From: Candidatus Mediterraneibacter vanvlietii
GTDB taxonomy: Bacteria > Bacillota > Clostridia > Lachnospirales > Lachnospiraceae
Length of the DNA: 46,077 nt
NCBI GenBank assembly: GCA_019113645.1
Contig: DXGZ01000034.1
Span: forward strand, 1 to 46,077
Reading direction: 5' to 3'
Part shown: one piece after another, positions 15,173 to 24,570 of the stretch
How positions within the stretch are numbered: position 1 is the first letter of the stretch
How the letters are laid out: each line of letters opens with the position of its first letter
Notes under the pieces: generated by a model
What the model was told of the DNA's origin: nothing
Database searches by the model: none
What the model saw: only the letters and a program-made list of their open reading frames with translations
Translations under genes and position numbers: made by a program

Positions 15173-16164
15173 ATTTTTCCCGCCTCATCTCTGTATAAAT
15201 GGCATGCCACGTAATGTCCGTCTTTCACTTCATGCAGTTCTGGTTCCTTCATCCGGCACTCCTCCATACAGTGCCTGCATCTCGTATGAAATGCACAGCC
15301 GGCCGGACGGTTGATCGGGCTTGGAACTTCACCTTCAAGTATCTCCCGTTTCTGTTTCCTGTGAATATCCGGAACAGGTATCGCTGTCAGAAGCGCTCTT
15401 GTATACGGATGCTTCGGAGAGTCATACAGTTCTCTGCAATCCGCCACCTCAACCACTTTGCCGAGATACATCACCACGATTCTGTCACTCATATACTGTA
15501 CAACCGACAGATCATGGGCAATAAACAGATAGGTAAGGTTTAATTTCTTCTGAATCGACTTCATCAGGTTCAATACCTGCGCCTGGATCGACACATCCAG
15601 AGCTGACACCGGTTCATCACAGATGAGCACGTCCGGTTTGATCTCGAGCGCTCTGGCAATACAGAGCCTCTGTCTCTGTCCTCCCGAGAACTCATGGGGA
15701 TACCGGAGCATATAATCAGGCTGGATATTTACCATTTCCAGAGCTTCCGCTATCATCTGCTCCCGCTCCGCCTGATCTTTATAGCCATGGATTTTCAGCG
15801 GCTCGTGAAATGATGTATATACACGCTTCATCGGATTCAGCGCCGAATACGGATCCTGGAAGACCATCTGAACTTTCTTTCGAAACTCAAATAATTCCTT
15901 CTTATTCAGCTTCGTAACATCTTTCATCTCGCCGTCATAATTATAGAGCACCTGACCTTTGGCCGGTTTCTCCAGATGCATCACGGATTTGCCGAGCGTG
16001 GACTTTCCGCAGCCGGATTCGCCGACGATCCCCAGAGTTTCACCCCGGTAGACTTTCAGGCTGACGTCATCCACTGCTTTCACCACATTCCCTTTTTTCG
16101 CAGGAAACCATGTACACAGATTGCGGATGTCAAATACTACTTCGCCTTTATTTCCGTTATTCAT
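15169..16164 (-). CDS. Opp-type ABC importer ATPase (OppF position)
   Basis: A 331-residue ATPase. Walker A is Gly-Glu-Ser-Gly-Cys-Gly-Lys-Ser-Thr, the signature is Phe-Ser-Gly-Gly-Gln-Arg-Gln-Arg, and Walker B is Val-Leu-Ile-Cys-Asp-Glu-Pro. The C-terminal oligopeptide-type extension has the Cys-Ala-Phe-His-Thr-Arg-Cys...Cys...Cys cluster. The ATG at 16162-16164 follows AGGAGG and overlaps the stop of the partner ATPase as ATGA. It energises the importer together with its partner; the likely cargo is a sialylated or fucosylated sugar rather than a peptide. Confidence 0.92.
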   Translation of the reverse strand: MNNGNKGEVVFDIRNLCTWFPAKKGNVVKAVDDVSLKVYRGETLGIVGESGCGKSTLGKSVMHLEKPAKGQVLYNYDGEMKDVTKLNKKELFEFRKKVQMVFQDPYSALNPMKRVYTSFHEPLKIHGYKDQAEREQMIAEALEMVNIQPDYMLRYPHEFSGGQRQRLCIARALEIKPDVLICDEPVSALDVSIQAQVLNLMKSIQKKLNLTYLFIAHDLSVVQYMSDRIVVMYLGKVVEVADCRELYDSPKHPYTRALLTAIPVPDIHRKQKREILEGEVPSPINRPAGCAFHTRCRHCMEECRMKEPELHEVKDGHYVACHLYRDEAGKI

Positions 16165-17189
16165 GACGTCACCTCCTGCTGTCCGGCGCGGATACACCTG
16201 ACGGTATGTCCAGCGCTGATTTCATAAACCGGAATCTCTCCGCTTCTGCATGCTTCTGTACAATAGCTGCATCTGTCGGCGAATTCGCATCCGTCTTTTA
16301 ATTCCGCCGGATTCGGCGTAGCTCCCGGGATGGTCGCCAGCTCCTTTTCTCCGCTCATGCCAAGCACTGGAACTGATTTCAGCAGCGCCTGTGTATAGGG
16401 ATGGCACGGATGGTCAAAAATATCTTCCGCCGCACCTTTCTCCACAATCCTGCCCATATACATAACGCAGACCTCTGACGCCATCTGGGCAACCAGCCCC
16501 ATATTGTGGGTAATCATGACAATGGATATTCCCAATGTGTCCTGCAGATCCTGCAGGATATCCATAATCTGCGCCTGGATCGTCACGTCCAGCGCCGTAG
16601 TCGGCTCGTCGCAGATGATGAGATCCGGATTGCAGATAATCGCAATTGCAATCACCACACGCTGTTTCATCCCGCCGGAGAACTCATAAGGATAACAGTT
16701 CATCCTCTTTTCCGGGTCCGGTATTCCCAGTTTCTTAAAGATTTCCAGTGTTCTCTCCCTGGCTTCTTTTTTCGATATTTTACAGTGTTCCCGAAGCCCT
16801 TCCATCACCTGGTCTCCAACCCGGTATACCGGATCCAGGGATGACATCGGGTCCTGGAACACCATTGATATCTTCTGTCCTCTCAGAAAATTCATCTCTT
16901 TGCCGTTCGGTTTCTTAAACTCATTGATATGATGTATTTTCATATCCCCGTCAGGCATTTTCTCGTAAAAGTCAATCTTATCTGCCGTCACCTTTGCGTT
17001 TCGCCCCAGCAGACGCAGGATGGAATTCATCGTAACTGATTTCCCGCAGCCGGATTCACCGACAATCGCAAGTGTTTTTCCTCTCTTCACATCGAAAGAG
17101 ACATTCTTTACGATCCGGACTTCCCTGCCGTCTGACACGAAGCTGGTCGACAGATTTCTGACTTTCAAAATCACATTTTTCTCACTCAT
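16161..17189 (-). CDS. Opp-type ABC importer ATPase (OppD position)
   Basis: A 342-residue ATPase. Walker A is Gly-Glu-Ser-Gly-Cys-Gly-Lys-Ser-Val, the signature is Phe-Ser-Gly-Gly-Met-Lys-Gln-Arg, and Walker B is Leu-Ile-Ile-Cys-Asp-Glu-Pro-Thr-Thr. The C-terminal cysteine cluster is typical of OppD/DppD. I start at the ATG at 17187-17189, which has GGAG nine bases upstream; an in-frame ATG at 17204 has no SD. With the next gene it forms the heterodimeric ATPase pair. Confidence 0.92.
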   Translation of the reverse strand: MSEKNVILKVRNLSTSFVSDGREVRIVKNVSFDVKRGKTLAIVGESGCGKSVTMNSILRLLGRNAKVTADKIDFYEKMPDGDMKIHHINEFKKPNGKEMNFLRGQKISMVFQDPMSSLDPVYRVGDQVMEGLREHCKISKKEARERTLEIFKKLGIPDPEKRMNCYPYEFSGGMKQRVVIAIAIICNPDLIICDEPTTALDVTIQAQIMDILQDLQDTLGISIVMITHNMGLVAQMASEVCVMYMGRIVEKGAAEDIFDHPCHPYTQALLKSVPVLGMSGEKELATIPGATPNPAELKDGCEFADRCSYCTEACRSGEIPVYEISAGHTVRCIRAGQQEVTS

Positions 17190-17213
17190 AGTCTTCCACT
17201 CCATCCGTTTGTC

Positions 17214-18119
17214 TTATCTTGGATCCAGCAGATCTCTCAGCCCGTCGCCGAAGAAGTTCACCGACAGCACGAAAAGCGTAAGGAGAGCTGCCGGAATCAG
17301 CCACATCCACCAGTAGTTCGTAATCGCTCCGAGAGAAGTCGCCGAATTCATAATACTTCCCCAGGTAGGAGTAGAATCCGAGACACCCACTCCAAGAAAC
17401 GAAAGACTTGCTTCTGACAGTATATATCCCGGAATAACCGCTGTTGCCGATACAATAATCGGTGTCAGTATATTGGGGATAATCTCTTTCACCATGATCT
17501 TCCATTTCGGCATCCCGAATGCCTCGCTCGCTTTTACAAACGTCTCGCCTTTTACTGCGAGGAATTCGTTTCTCACCAGTCTGGCAGTCTGCATCCATCC
17601 TGTAACCGTGAAGATAATCAGAAGGTTTCCCATCCCTCTGCCAATCACTGCGACCATGATCATAACAAGAACCATCTGCGGGAAACTCTGGAATATCTCA
17701 GTCAGACGGATGATAAGCGAGTCGATTTTCCCGCCGAAATACCCGGCAATTGCTCCCAGCGCCACGCCGAGCACCGTACTCGTCAGCGCACTGATCACGC
17801 CAATGTAAATCGAATATCTGCCGCCCACCATACAGCGGACAAACAAGTCCCTTCCCAGCCGGTCCGTGCCGAATATATGATCCGCACAGGGCGGAACAGC
17901 CCCGGCTGCTATATCTACCTCATTATATGTATACTGACTGAACATCGGCAGCACAAAGCAGCATAAAACGATGAGAACCGTGAACACAGTTCCGATCACG
18001 GACAGTTTGTTATTCATGAATTTCCGGATCCGTCTGCGCATCATCTCACGGCTTCTGGTCTGCCTTGCCTCCTTCGATATGCCGGCGCCTCCTGCTGCCA
18101 TTCCCATGTTGTTTGCCAT
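17214..18119 (-). CDS. Opp-type ABC importer permease (OppC position)
   Basis: A 301-residue inner-membrane permease with an N-terminal OppC-N segment, about six hydrophobic helices, and the binding-protein-dependent loop with Glu-Ala-Phe-Gly-Met-Pro-Lys (EAA-type) near residue 190. The longer frame is trimmed to the ATG at 18117-18119, which follows AAAGGAG. It lies 33 bases after its partner permease. By family it forms half of the translocation pore. Confidence 0.92.
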   Translation of the reverse strand: MANNMGMAAGGAGISKEARQTRSREMMRRRIRKFMNNKLSVIGTVFTVLIVLCCFVLPMFSQYTYNEVDIAAGAVPPCADHIFGTDRLGRDLFVRCMVGGRYSIYIGVISALTSTVLGVALGAIAGYFGGKIDSLIIRLTEIFQSFPQMVLVMIMVAVIGRGMGNLLIIFTVTGWMQTARLVRNEFLAVKGETFVKASEAFGMPKWKIMVKEIIPNILTPIIVSATAVIPGYILSEASLSFLGVGVSDSTPTWGSIMNSATSLGAITNYWWMWLIPAALLTLFVLSVNFFGDGLRDLLDPR

Positions 18120-18152
18120 ATCTTTCTCCTTTCCCAAACTTCCTGCCGGAAC

Positions 18153-19112
18153 TTACAGATTCGCGCGCACACGAGGATCAAGCAGAGCCGTAATGATATC
18201 CAGCAGAAACGATGCCACCAGTACGGAAGCCGCAATTACAAGCGCCAGTACCATAACCACAGTATAATCGCCTGCCACAACAGCATCTGTCAGTTCCGCT
18301 CCGACTCCGGGCCACGCGAACACATTCTCAACCACAACCGATCCGCTGAACAACAGGCTGATACGGGAAACCAGTATCACGAGAACCGGCCGCAGCGCAT
18401 TTCGGAAGCCGTGTTTGATATACACCTTCCACTCGGGAATCCCCTTGCTTCTCGCCAGCCGGATATAATCCGAGTTCATGATATCCAGCATAGAGTTCCT
18501 CGTATACCGCACAAGAACCGCACACATGGAAATCGTAACCGCAATGACCGGAAGGATCAGGTGCTGGATCGCATCAATAGTCGGGTTCGCCGCATTTGCC
18601 GAATACCGGCCGCTGGACGGCAGCCATCCGAGCTGCACAGAAAAAACCGCCAGCAGAATCATGCCGATAATAAACTGCGGGACTGCCTGTCCCAGTACTG
18701 CCAGGATTCGTCCGATATAATCAATTATTCCGTTCTGCCTGACCGCAGATATGATTCCAAGGGCAATCCCCAGTATCGTTGACAGAATAAGCGCAATAGT
18801 CGAGAGAATCAGCGTAGCAGGAAGATAATTCGCAATGATTGATGCAATCGGCGTTCCTGTACTTAAAGATGTTCCGAAATTGCCGGTCAGCATCTGCCCC
18901 AGCCATCTGAAGTACTGCACAATGATCGGATCATTAAGGCCCATACTCTCCCTGAGCTGTTCCATCAGTTCAGGATTTGCCGCCATATCCGGGGATGCCA
19001 GATAATTGACCGGATCGATCCCCGTTGCCTGCATTCCGAAAAAAATAAGCGCGCTGATTATAAGAAGCATGGGAATCATCATCAGTAATTTTTTTATCGT
19101 ATATTTCAGCAT
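18153..19112 (-). CDS. Opp-type ABC importer permease (OppB position)
   Basis: A 319-residue permease with an N-terminal signal-anchor helix (about 10-28), about six helices, and the EAA-type loop Leu-Ala-Arg-Ser-Lys-Gly-Ile-Pro-Glu-Trp-Lys near residue 225. The start at 19110-19112 follows GGGAG; the frame extending to 19130 lacks an SD. A hairpin lies between the binding-protein gene and this one, which would allow more binding protein than pore. Confidence 0.92.
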   Translation of the reverse strand: MLKYTIKKLLMMIPMLLIISALIFFGMQATGIDPVNYLASPDMAANPELMEQLRESMGLNDPIIVQYFRWLGQMLTGNFGTSLSTGTPIASIIANYLPATLILSTIALILSTILGIALGIISAVRQNGIIDYIGRILAVLGQAVPQFIIGMILLAVFSVQLGWLPSSGRYSANAANPTIDAIQHLILPVIAVTISMCAVLVRYTRNSMLDIMNSDYIRLARSKGIPEWKVYIKHGFRNALRPVLVILVSRISLLFSGSVVVENVFAWPGVGAELTDAVVAGDYTVVMVLALVIAASVLVASFLLDIITALLDPRVRANL

Positions 19113-19154
19113 CAGTATCTCCCATCTCATTCATAATTTCAGTAATTAGCAGCA

Positions 19155-19183
19155 CAGGGGCAAAAGGAATCCCTCTGCCCCCG
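19155..19183 (-). other. hairpin between the SBP and permease genes
   Basis: GGGGCA (19157-19162) pairs with TGCCCC (19176-19181), with partial extension on both sides, 17 bases after the SBP stop codon. No strong U-tract follows. Such hairpins commonly protect the binding-protein mRNA and uncouple its level from the permease. Confidence 0.5.
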
Positions 19184-19199
19184 TAACTCTGTTCGTCTC

Positions 19200-20831
19200 T
19201 TATTTGATTGACCACTCTGTAAACTGGATATCACATCTGTGCCCCGGTGTTCCCATATCAAGGTCTTCCGGTACATTCAGGCGTGATGTGTTGAGGTAAG
19301 TATAATATCCAAGTGTCATAATAGGTACTTTATACAGTTTTTCCTCTTCAATCTGCTGAAGTTCTGTTTTCGCTGCCGTCTCTTCCTCATCATTTGTCGC
19401 GGACATCAGTTTCGAAATGGACTCGTCAAACGCAGTATCGCCGCCGTAGATATTCTGGAACGTTGAACTGGAGGACATATACTCTGAATAGTAAGCATCC
19501 ATCGGGCCGGTTCCCTTGAATCCGATATCATAGTTCCTTGTCGTAAACAGATCCTGCGTACCCTGGCTTGTATAAGTGGACTCCACTTTCATTCCAATAT
19601 CCTGCAGATACTGGCAGATCGCGGCAATGATGTTCTGCGATGTCTCATCATCGTTGTAATAGAGAATTCTTACTGTGTAATCATAGTCCCATCCGGCCTC
19701 ATCCAGGAGCGCTTTCGCTTTCTCCGGATCGTACTCATATACCATACCGTCATTGTCCTCATCACTTACCGGCACGCCGTTGTAGATCACTTTCGCCACA
19801 TCGCCGTAGAGAGCTGCAAGCGCGTCTCTGTCGATCGCATAGGCAACCGCCTCTCTTACAAGCGGATTCTGCATTGCCGCATTCTCGTTTCCGTCCACGC
19901 CGCTCATGTTGAAGATGAGGTATTTGTAAAACAGGTATTCATTATAATATGCTGTCAGGTTCTCATCCGCGTTCATCACTTCTATATCAGAGCTGGAGTT
20001 TGTAAACGCATAGTCGCTGGCGCCTGATGTGATAGCTGTTGTCTGGCTGGATACGAAGTTACATACAACATTCTCAATCTGAGGTTTCTCACCCTCATAG
20101 TTTTCATTAATGGACAGAGTATAATAACTTCCCGCCGTCATTTCATCGAATTTGTAGTATCCGGATGTAACCGGAGCTGCCCAGAAATCAGACTGATACA
20201 GATTCAGCGGATCCTCATCTTCCAGACAGTGTTTCGGAAGAATCGAGAACTGTCCCATTGCGGTCAGAAAATACGCATAACTGTCTGTCAGCGTGATTGT
20301 CAGTGTGTTTCCGTCAATTGTCATACCGGAAACACTGTCTGCTGTACCGTCAATATATTCCTGTGCTCCCTGGATATAGGAGAAGCAGGTCGTATATGTA
20401 GATGCAACCTGAGCTGCTTTCAGCGCGGTTTCAATAGACCACACAACATCTTCCGCCGTAAGATCCTCACCGTCTGACCACTTCAGCCCTTCTTTCATCT
20501 GGAACGTATAAGTCAGTCCGTCCTCAGACATCTCATAGCTCTCCGCCAGATCGCCCGTGAATTCGGTCTCCGCCGGATTGGCGAGAACAAGACCTCTGTA
20601 CATCAGGATACATGGAAGTCTCAGGTTATACCATGGGAACTCCACTTTATCCGTACTGGTACTTTCCTGTTCCACGCTGATGTACATCGTGTTGTCCGCC
20701 GCTGCTGCCGCTGAACCTTCTCCGGAGTCTGTCTCTGCACTGGACGAACTGTTACCGCCGCATCCGGCAGCCCCAAGTACCATAGCGCCTGCAAGCATCA
20801 GCGCGCACAGCTGTTTCATTCTCTTCTTCAT
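19200..20831 (-). CDS. Opp/SAT-type extracellular solute-binding lipoprotein
   Basis: A 543-residue family-5 solute-binding protein (peptide/nickel/opine class). It has a lipoprotein signal: a basic start, a hydrophobic core, and Gly-Ala-Ala-Gly-Cys with the lipidated Cys at residue 24. A Ser/Gly-rich linker follows. Family-5 members include SatA, which binds sialic acid, as well as DppA/OppA. The nanE-nanA-kinase genes and the fucosidase in the same operon favour a sialylated or fucosylated ligand, but sequence alone does not exclude a peptide. The start overlaps the fucosidase stop by 4 bases (ATGA). Confidence 0.88.
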   Translation of the reverse strand: MKKRMKQLCALMLAGAMVLGAAGCGGNSSSSAETDSGEGSAAAAADNTMYISVEQESTSTDKVEFPWYNLRLPCILMYRGLVLANPAETEFTGDLAESYEMSEDGLTYTFQMKEGLKWSDGEDLTAEDVVWSIETALKAAQVASTYTTCFSYIQGAQEYIDGTADSVSGMTIDGNTLTITLTDSYAYFLTAMGQFSILPKHCLEDEDPLNLYQSDFWAAPVTSGYYKFDEMTAGSYYTLSINENYEGEKPQIENVVCNFVSSQTTAITSGASDYAFTNSSSDIEVMNADENLTAYYNEYLFYKYLIFNMSGVDGNENAAMQNPLVREAVAYAIDRDALAALYGDVAKVIYNGVPVSDEDNDGMVYEYDPEKAKALLDEAGWDYDYTVRILYYNDDETSQNIIAAICQYLQDIGMKVESTYTSQGTQDLFTTRNYDIGFKGTGPMDAYYSEYMSSSSTFQNIYGGDTAFDESISKLMSATNDEEETAAKTELQQIEEEKLYKVPIMTLGYYTYLNTSRLNVPEDLDMGTPGHRCDIQFTEWSIK

Positions 20832-22168
20832 AAATCCACCCTTCCTTTCTCTTCTCGTTCTTTTTTTACTTCACAGTATGTATATCCATGGTTGAGCTGT
20901 CCGTACCGGGTCGTATGTCTGTCCCAGCCCTCTCCCGGATATTCAATTTTCCCATCGAATTCAAGCCCGATTATCGTCAGCCCCAGAATCGGATCCTCCT
21001 CATCGGAAGGCAGGTCTTTCAGTTTGATCCTGTACTCATCCTGCTCGAACTCAATCTCAGTTCCCGTTGCCACGAAGTACGCTCTGGTAAGTTTTGTCTG
21101 AATCCCGGAGATATAGATCGTGTTGTCCCATGGCCAGATAAAATTCCACGCATACGCCTTGTTTTCCCCATATTCGAAGCACATCCCCGTCGTCGTGTGA
21201 TAATTGATCTGTTTTGCTTCTTTTCTGCCATAGAGGAAACCTTGATTTCTCTCGATCCATTTTCCAATCTTCAGAAGCGGTTCTTTCACATCATCCGGAA
21301 TACTGCCGTCCGGCCGCGGGCTTACATTCAGCAGAAGATTTCCCGCTTCCTTTGTCACAAGATAAAGCATCCTCGCGATCTGGTGCGGCGTATGGTTGTA
21401 ACCGCGGACTCTGTCAGAATCCACATATCCCCAGCTCAGTCCGTTAAATGTCATACAGGATTCCCAGTCTCTGTCAGCGGGAAGGATCTTGCCCTCCGGC
21501 GTCTGGAAATCTTCCGGCAGATAGCTGCGGTTATTGATGATGATATCCGGCTGAAGCTCCCTGAGTCTCTGATTCATCTCCAGAGAGTTCCATCCCTCCT
21601 GAGATTCCATCGGCTCCGGCACATCATACCAGAGAATATCGATCTTCCCGTAATTTGTAAGTAACTCCTCATTCAGTTTCAAAAGATAATCCTGATATCT
21701 TCTTCTCGCTGCGCTCTCATAAATGCATCTGCTGCTGTCCGGATGTCTCCATTCCATAACAGTGGAATAAAAACCGATCTTAAGACCATATTCCCTGCAG
21801 GCATCCACGAACTCCCTCACAATATCCCGATGCGGTCCGTAATTCACAGAGTTGAACGAATTCACTTTTGAATCCCACAGGCTGAAACCTTCATGGTGTC
21901 TGGTTGTCAGAACCATATATTTCATTCCCGCTTCTTTCGCCAGCTTCGCCCACTCCCTGCAGCAGCCTTCTTTCGGCAGAAAGCCTTCCACATATTTTGC
22001 GTATTCCTCAGGATCCCAGTTCTCTTCCGCCATCGCCCATTCGTGCTTGCCATATACAGAATAGATTCCATAATGAATAAACATTCCGTACCTGGCATCC
22101 CGCCACCATTTCATCCGGCGGTCTCTTGTTCTGCTGATTTCAGCTTCATATTCTCTTCTACATTTCAT
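20828..22168 (-). CDS. alpha-L-fucosidase, GH29, no signal peptide
   Basis: A 446-residue glycoside hydrolase removing terminal alpha-L-fucose. GH29 landmarks are Trp-Trp-Arg-Asp-Ala-Arg-Tyr-Gly-Met-Phe-Ile-His-Tyr-Gly near 21-34, Thr-Thr-Arg-His-His-Glu-Gly-Phe near 88-95, and the probable nucleophile Asp182 in Ile-Leu-Trp-Tyr-Asp. A small beta-rich C-terminal part follows. There is no signal peptide, so it should act inside the cell on imported oligosaccharides. I start at the ATG at 22166-22168, seven bases after GGGAGG; the frame's upstream TTG is inside the SD. It is the first gene of the ten-gene glycan operon. Confidence 0.92.
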   Translation of the reverse strand: MKCRREYEAEISRTRDRRMKWWRDARYGMFIHYGIYSVYGKHEWAMAEENWDPEEYAKYVEGFLPKEGCCREWAKLAKEAGMKYMVLTTRHHEGFSLWDSKVNSFNSVNYGPHRDIVREFVDACREYGLKIGFYSTVMEWRHPDSSRCIYESAARRRYQDYLLKLNEELLTNYGKIDILWYDVPEPMESQEGWNSLEMNQRLRELQPDIIINNRSYLPEDFQTPEGKILPADRDWESCMTFNGLSWGYVDSDRVRGYNHTPHQIARMLYLVTKEAGNLLLNVSPRPDGSIPDDVKEPLLKIGKWIERNQGFLYGRKEAKQINYHTTTGMCFEYGENKAYAWNFIWPWDNTIYISGIQTKLTRAYFVATGTEIEFEQDEYRIKLKDLPSDEEDPILGLTIIGLEFDGKIEYPGEGWDRHTTRYGQLNHGYTYCEVKKEREEKGRVDL

Positions 22169-22222
22169 CACCTGTCCTCCCAACGGTTTTCAAAACCTAT
22201 CAGTTCCTTTGTTTGTTAAGTA

Positions 22223-22251
22223 ATTCTATATAAATAAATATTGAATTTCAA
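22223..22251 (-). promoter_or_regulatory. promoter of the fucosidase-nan operon
   Basis: TTGAAA (22246-22251), a 17-base spacer and TAGAAT (22223-22228) on the minus strand, 55 bases ahead of the start codon. The surrounding 22190-22410 stretch is strongly AT-rich and holds no gene. GAATT/AATTC arms at 22244-22258 overlap the -35 and could be part of an operator. Confidence 0.55.
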
Positions 22252-22415
22252 CAATTCTGATATATACTGATTTTTCATTCTGTTTTTTGCTATTTTGCAC
22301 AACGTTTCATAATATCTTCTGAAATTTTATACTTTTTCACTCATAATTTTGAAAGTACTTTCAATTTTATTTCTTACTATTGATTGAATTTGTAAGGTTT
22401 CCAGCAAAACAAAAA

Positions 22416-22454
22416 AGACCCCCATCCACTCTTTAAAAAAGCAGATGGGGATCT
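22416..22454 (-). terminator. terminator after phoR
   Basis: AGATCCCCATC and GATGGGGGTCT pair over 11 bases in minus-strand RNA (one G-U pair), followed by TTTTTGTTTTG. This is a strong intrinsic terminator separating the Pho genes from the glycan operon. Confidence 0.88.
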
Positions 22455-22526
22455 TCCCTGACTGACATTCTATATCTGATTTTTTTCTGTCCAGATTCAA
22501 TGTTCCGGACATTTTTTCTCCGAAAC

Positions 22527-23858
22527 CTAGTTCTTCTGGTTTTCCCGGGGGAACTGCATCTCAATCCGGGTTCCCCGGCCGGGAACACTGTCCACAGTCA
22601 CCTTCGCTCCATGCAGAAGCGCGCCGTGTTTTACAATTGACAGACCGAGGCCTGTGCCGCCGCGCTCTTTTGAGTGGCTCTTGTCCACACGGTAGAACCT
22701 CTCAAAAATCCGTTCATGATGCTCCTTCGGAATCCCGATTCCTGTATCGGAAACACTGATCTTCGGACCATCCAGGGTACTGCCTGCCCACACGGATACA
22801 CGGCCGCCTTCGTTATTATATTTCACCGCGTTTTCACACACGTTGTAGATCATCTCATCGAGAATCTGCCGGATACCGAAACACATAACAGGCTCGCCGG
22901 TCACTTCCATGCGGATATTTTTCTGGGCAGCCTGCGGGGAAAGACGGCTGACAATCTCCCGCGTCATCTCGTAGAGATTAACCTCTTCTTTCTCCAGCTC
23001 CACGGACTCCTCATCCAGTTTGGATAATTTGATAATATCTTCAACCAGCGTAATCAGACGTCTGGCTTCCTTATATATCCGCTCGGCAAATACAGGGATA
23101 TCCGCCGGCCGGACCATGCCGTTTTTCATAATCTCCGCATATCCGGATATGGACGTAAGCGGTGTCTTCAGCTCATGGGAAACATTTGCGGAGAATTCTT
23201 TCCTCATGTTGGACACAGCTTCCTTCTCTTTATTCTGCCTGTCCATTGCTTCCAGGAACGGAGTCAGCTCTTCATAGACCACATTGTCCAGCGGATGTTC
23301 CAGATCCATATTAATGATCGGATGAATCAGTTTCCGGGTCTGCCATTTTGCCAGAAAATATGCGACCACAATCATAAGAACTGCCAAAGCTCCTATCACA
23401 GGAAGCACATTGACTGCCGTGTGCATAAGGCTGTCCATGGATCTTGAAACACGAAGTACCGTCCCATCATCAAGAAGGATCGCATAATAATACATCTCTG
23501 TTCCTAATGTGTCGGACATTCTGACGTCTTCGCCTTCCCCTCTCTCAAACGCCTCCTGCACTTCATTTCTCTGGCTGTGGTCTTCAAGCTCGCTTTCATC
23601 GCGCATCGTATCATAGAGAACCTCGCCGTCCCTGTCCACCTGTGTCACCCTGGTCGACAGATCCACCTCATTCATCTCCGCGAGATATTCCGAGCCTGAT
23701 ATGTTGACAGCCGTCTGAATATAGCGGGCCTCCTGTCTGACCTCCTCTTCCAGCAGCGTGAGATTCCTCTGGTATAATATAACTGCCAGTATGGCGTAAA
23801 AAAGGAGAAGGGTGATGGTAAGCACCAGCACCATACTCCTTAAGATTCCTTTTCTCAT
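22527..23858 (-). CDS. phoR: sensor histidine kinase PhoR
   Basis: A 443-residue membrane kinase. TM1 is near 9-28, an extracytoplasmic sensor runs to about 140, and TM2 is near 143-167. The H-box (Val-Ser-His-Glu-Leu-Lys-Thr-Pro-Leu) follows, then N, G1 (Asp-Thr-Gly-Ile-Gly-Ile-Pro), F and G2 (Gly-Gly-Thr-Gly-Leu-Gly-Leu-Ser) boxes. There is no PAS domain between TM2 and the H-box that I can recognise. It overlaps the response regulator by 4 bases. Its place beside pst-phoU argues for control of the phosphate regulon. Confidence 0.9.
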   Translation of the reverse strand: MRKGILRSMVLVLTITLLLFYAILAVILYQRNLTLLEEEVRQEARYIQTAVNISGSEYLAEMNEVDLSTRVTQVDRDGEVLYDTMRDESELEDHSQRNEVQEAFERGEGEDVRMSDTLGTEMYYYAILLDDGTVLRVSRSMDSLMHTAVNVLPVIGALAVLMIVVAYFLAKWQTRKLIHPIINMDLEHPLDNVVYEELTPFLEAMDRQNKEKEAVSNMRKEFSANVSHELKTPLTSISGYAEIMKNGMVRPADIPVFAERIYKEARRLITLVEDIIKLSKLDEESVELEKEEVNLYEMTREIVSRLSPQAAQKNIRMEVTGEPVMCFGIRQILDEMIYNVCENAVKYNNEGGRVSVWAGSTLDGPKISVSDTGIGIPKEHHERIFERFYRVDKSHSKERGGTGLGLSIVKHGALLHGAKVTVDSVPGRGTRIEMQFPRENQKN

Positions 23859-24529
23859 GCAGCCCCTCCGACACGGTAACCGACACCGCGGACCGTCTGT
23901 ATGATCTCACCTTTTTCACCAAGCTTCTGCCTGAGTGTCCGGATATGCACATCCACGGTCCTTGTCTCACCGTCAAAATCATATCCCCAGATCTCTGTGA
24001 GAAGCTGGTCTCTTGTCAGGACAATTCCCTGATTTCTCATCAGCTTTTCGAGAAGTTCGAATTCCTTCAATGTCAGGGAAATCTCTTTCCCGTCTACAGT
24101 CACCTGATGCTTCTTGACATCAATGTGAACGCCCGATGTCTCCATATCCATACGGTCTTCCACTTTTCCGCTGCGCCGGAGCACGGCCTTGATACGGGAG
24201 ACAAGCTCCATCATCCCGAAAGGTTTGGTAACATAATCATCTGCCCCGGAGTCCAGTCCGACAACCTTGTCATACTCTGAACCTTTTGCCGTCACCATGA
24301 TCACCGGGATTCCCTTTGTCTTGGGTGAGGACTTCAGCTTCTTCAGGAGCTCCAGCCCGTCGTCCCCGGGAAGCATAATATCAAGCAAAATAAGCTCCGG
24401 CGTGTCAAACGCCAGAGCCTCCATAAAAGCAGAACCGTCTGCAAACCCTCTGGCCTTAAGCCCGGTTGTCTCCAGTGTATATATCACAAGTTCGCGGATG
24501 TTGTCGTCATCTTCCACGCAATATATCAT
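23855..24529 (-). CDS. phoB: phosphate regulon response regulator (PhoB/PhoP type)
   Basis: A 224-residue OmpR-family regulator. The receiver domain (1-118) has phospho-acceptor Asp50 in Leu-Leu-Asp-Ile-Met-Leu-Pro-Gly and conserved Lys102 in Val-Thr-Lys-Pro-Phe. The C-terminal winged helix (about 130-222) ends in Arg-Gly-Val-Gly-Tyr-Arg. Phosphorylated by the adjacent kinase, it should bind the direct repeats ahead of pstS. It is preceded by an unusual GC-rich structured spacer. Confidence 0.92.
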   Translation of the reverse strand: MIYCVEDDDNIRELVIYTLETTGLKARGFADGSAFMEALAFDTPELILLDIMLPGDDGLELLKKLKSSPKTKGIPVIMVTAKGSEYDKVVGLDSGADDYVTKPFGMMELVSRIKAVLRRSGKVEDRMDMETSGVHIDVKKHQVTVDGKEISLTLKEFELLEKLMRNQGIVLTRDQLLTEIWGYDFDGETRTVDVHIRTLRQKLGEKGEIIQTVRGVGYRVGGAA

Positions 24530-24570
24530 CTTTCTCAGTTCTCCTTTTTCCTCTTTCTATTTATCATGCA

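Noticed and set aside
20888..21664. Plus-strand open frame (258 codons) opposite the fucosidase
   Set aside because: Arg/His/Pro-rich antisense of a conserved GH29 enzyme.
22260..22320. Catabolite-repression (cre) site upstream of the fucosidase operon
   Set aside because: The best candidate, around TGAAACGTTGTGCA, departs from the consensus at the central CG position.
22327..22512. 61-codon minus-strand frame after phoR
   Set aside because: It runs straight through the phoR terminator hairpin, and no SD supports it.
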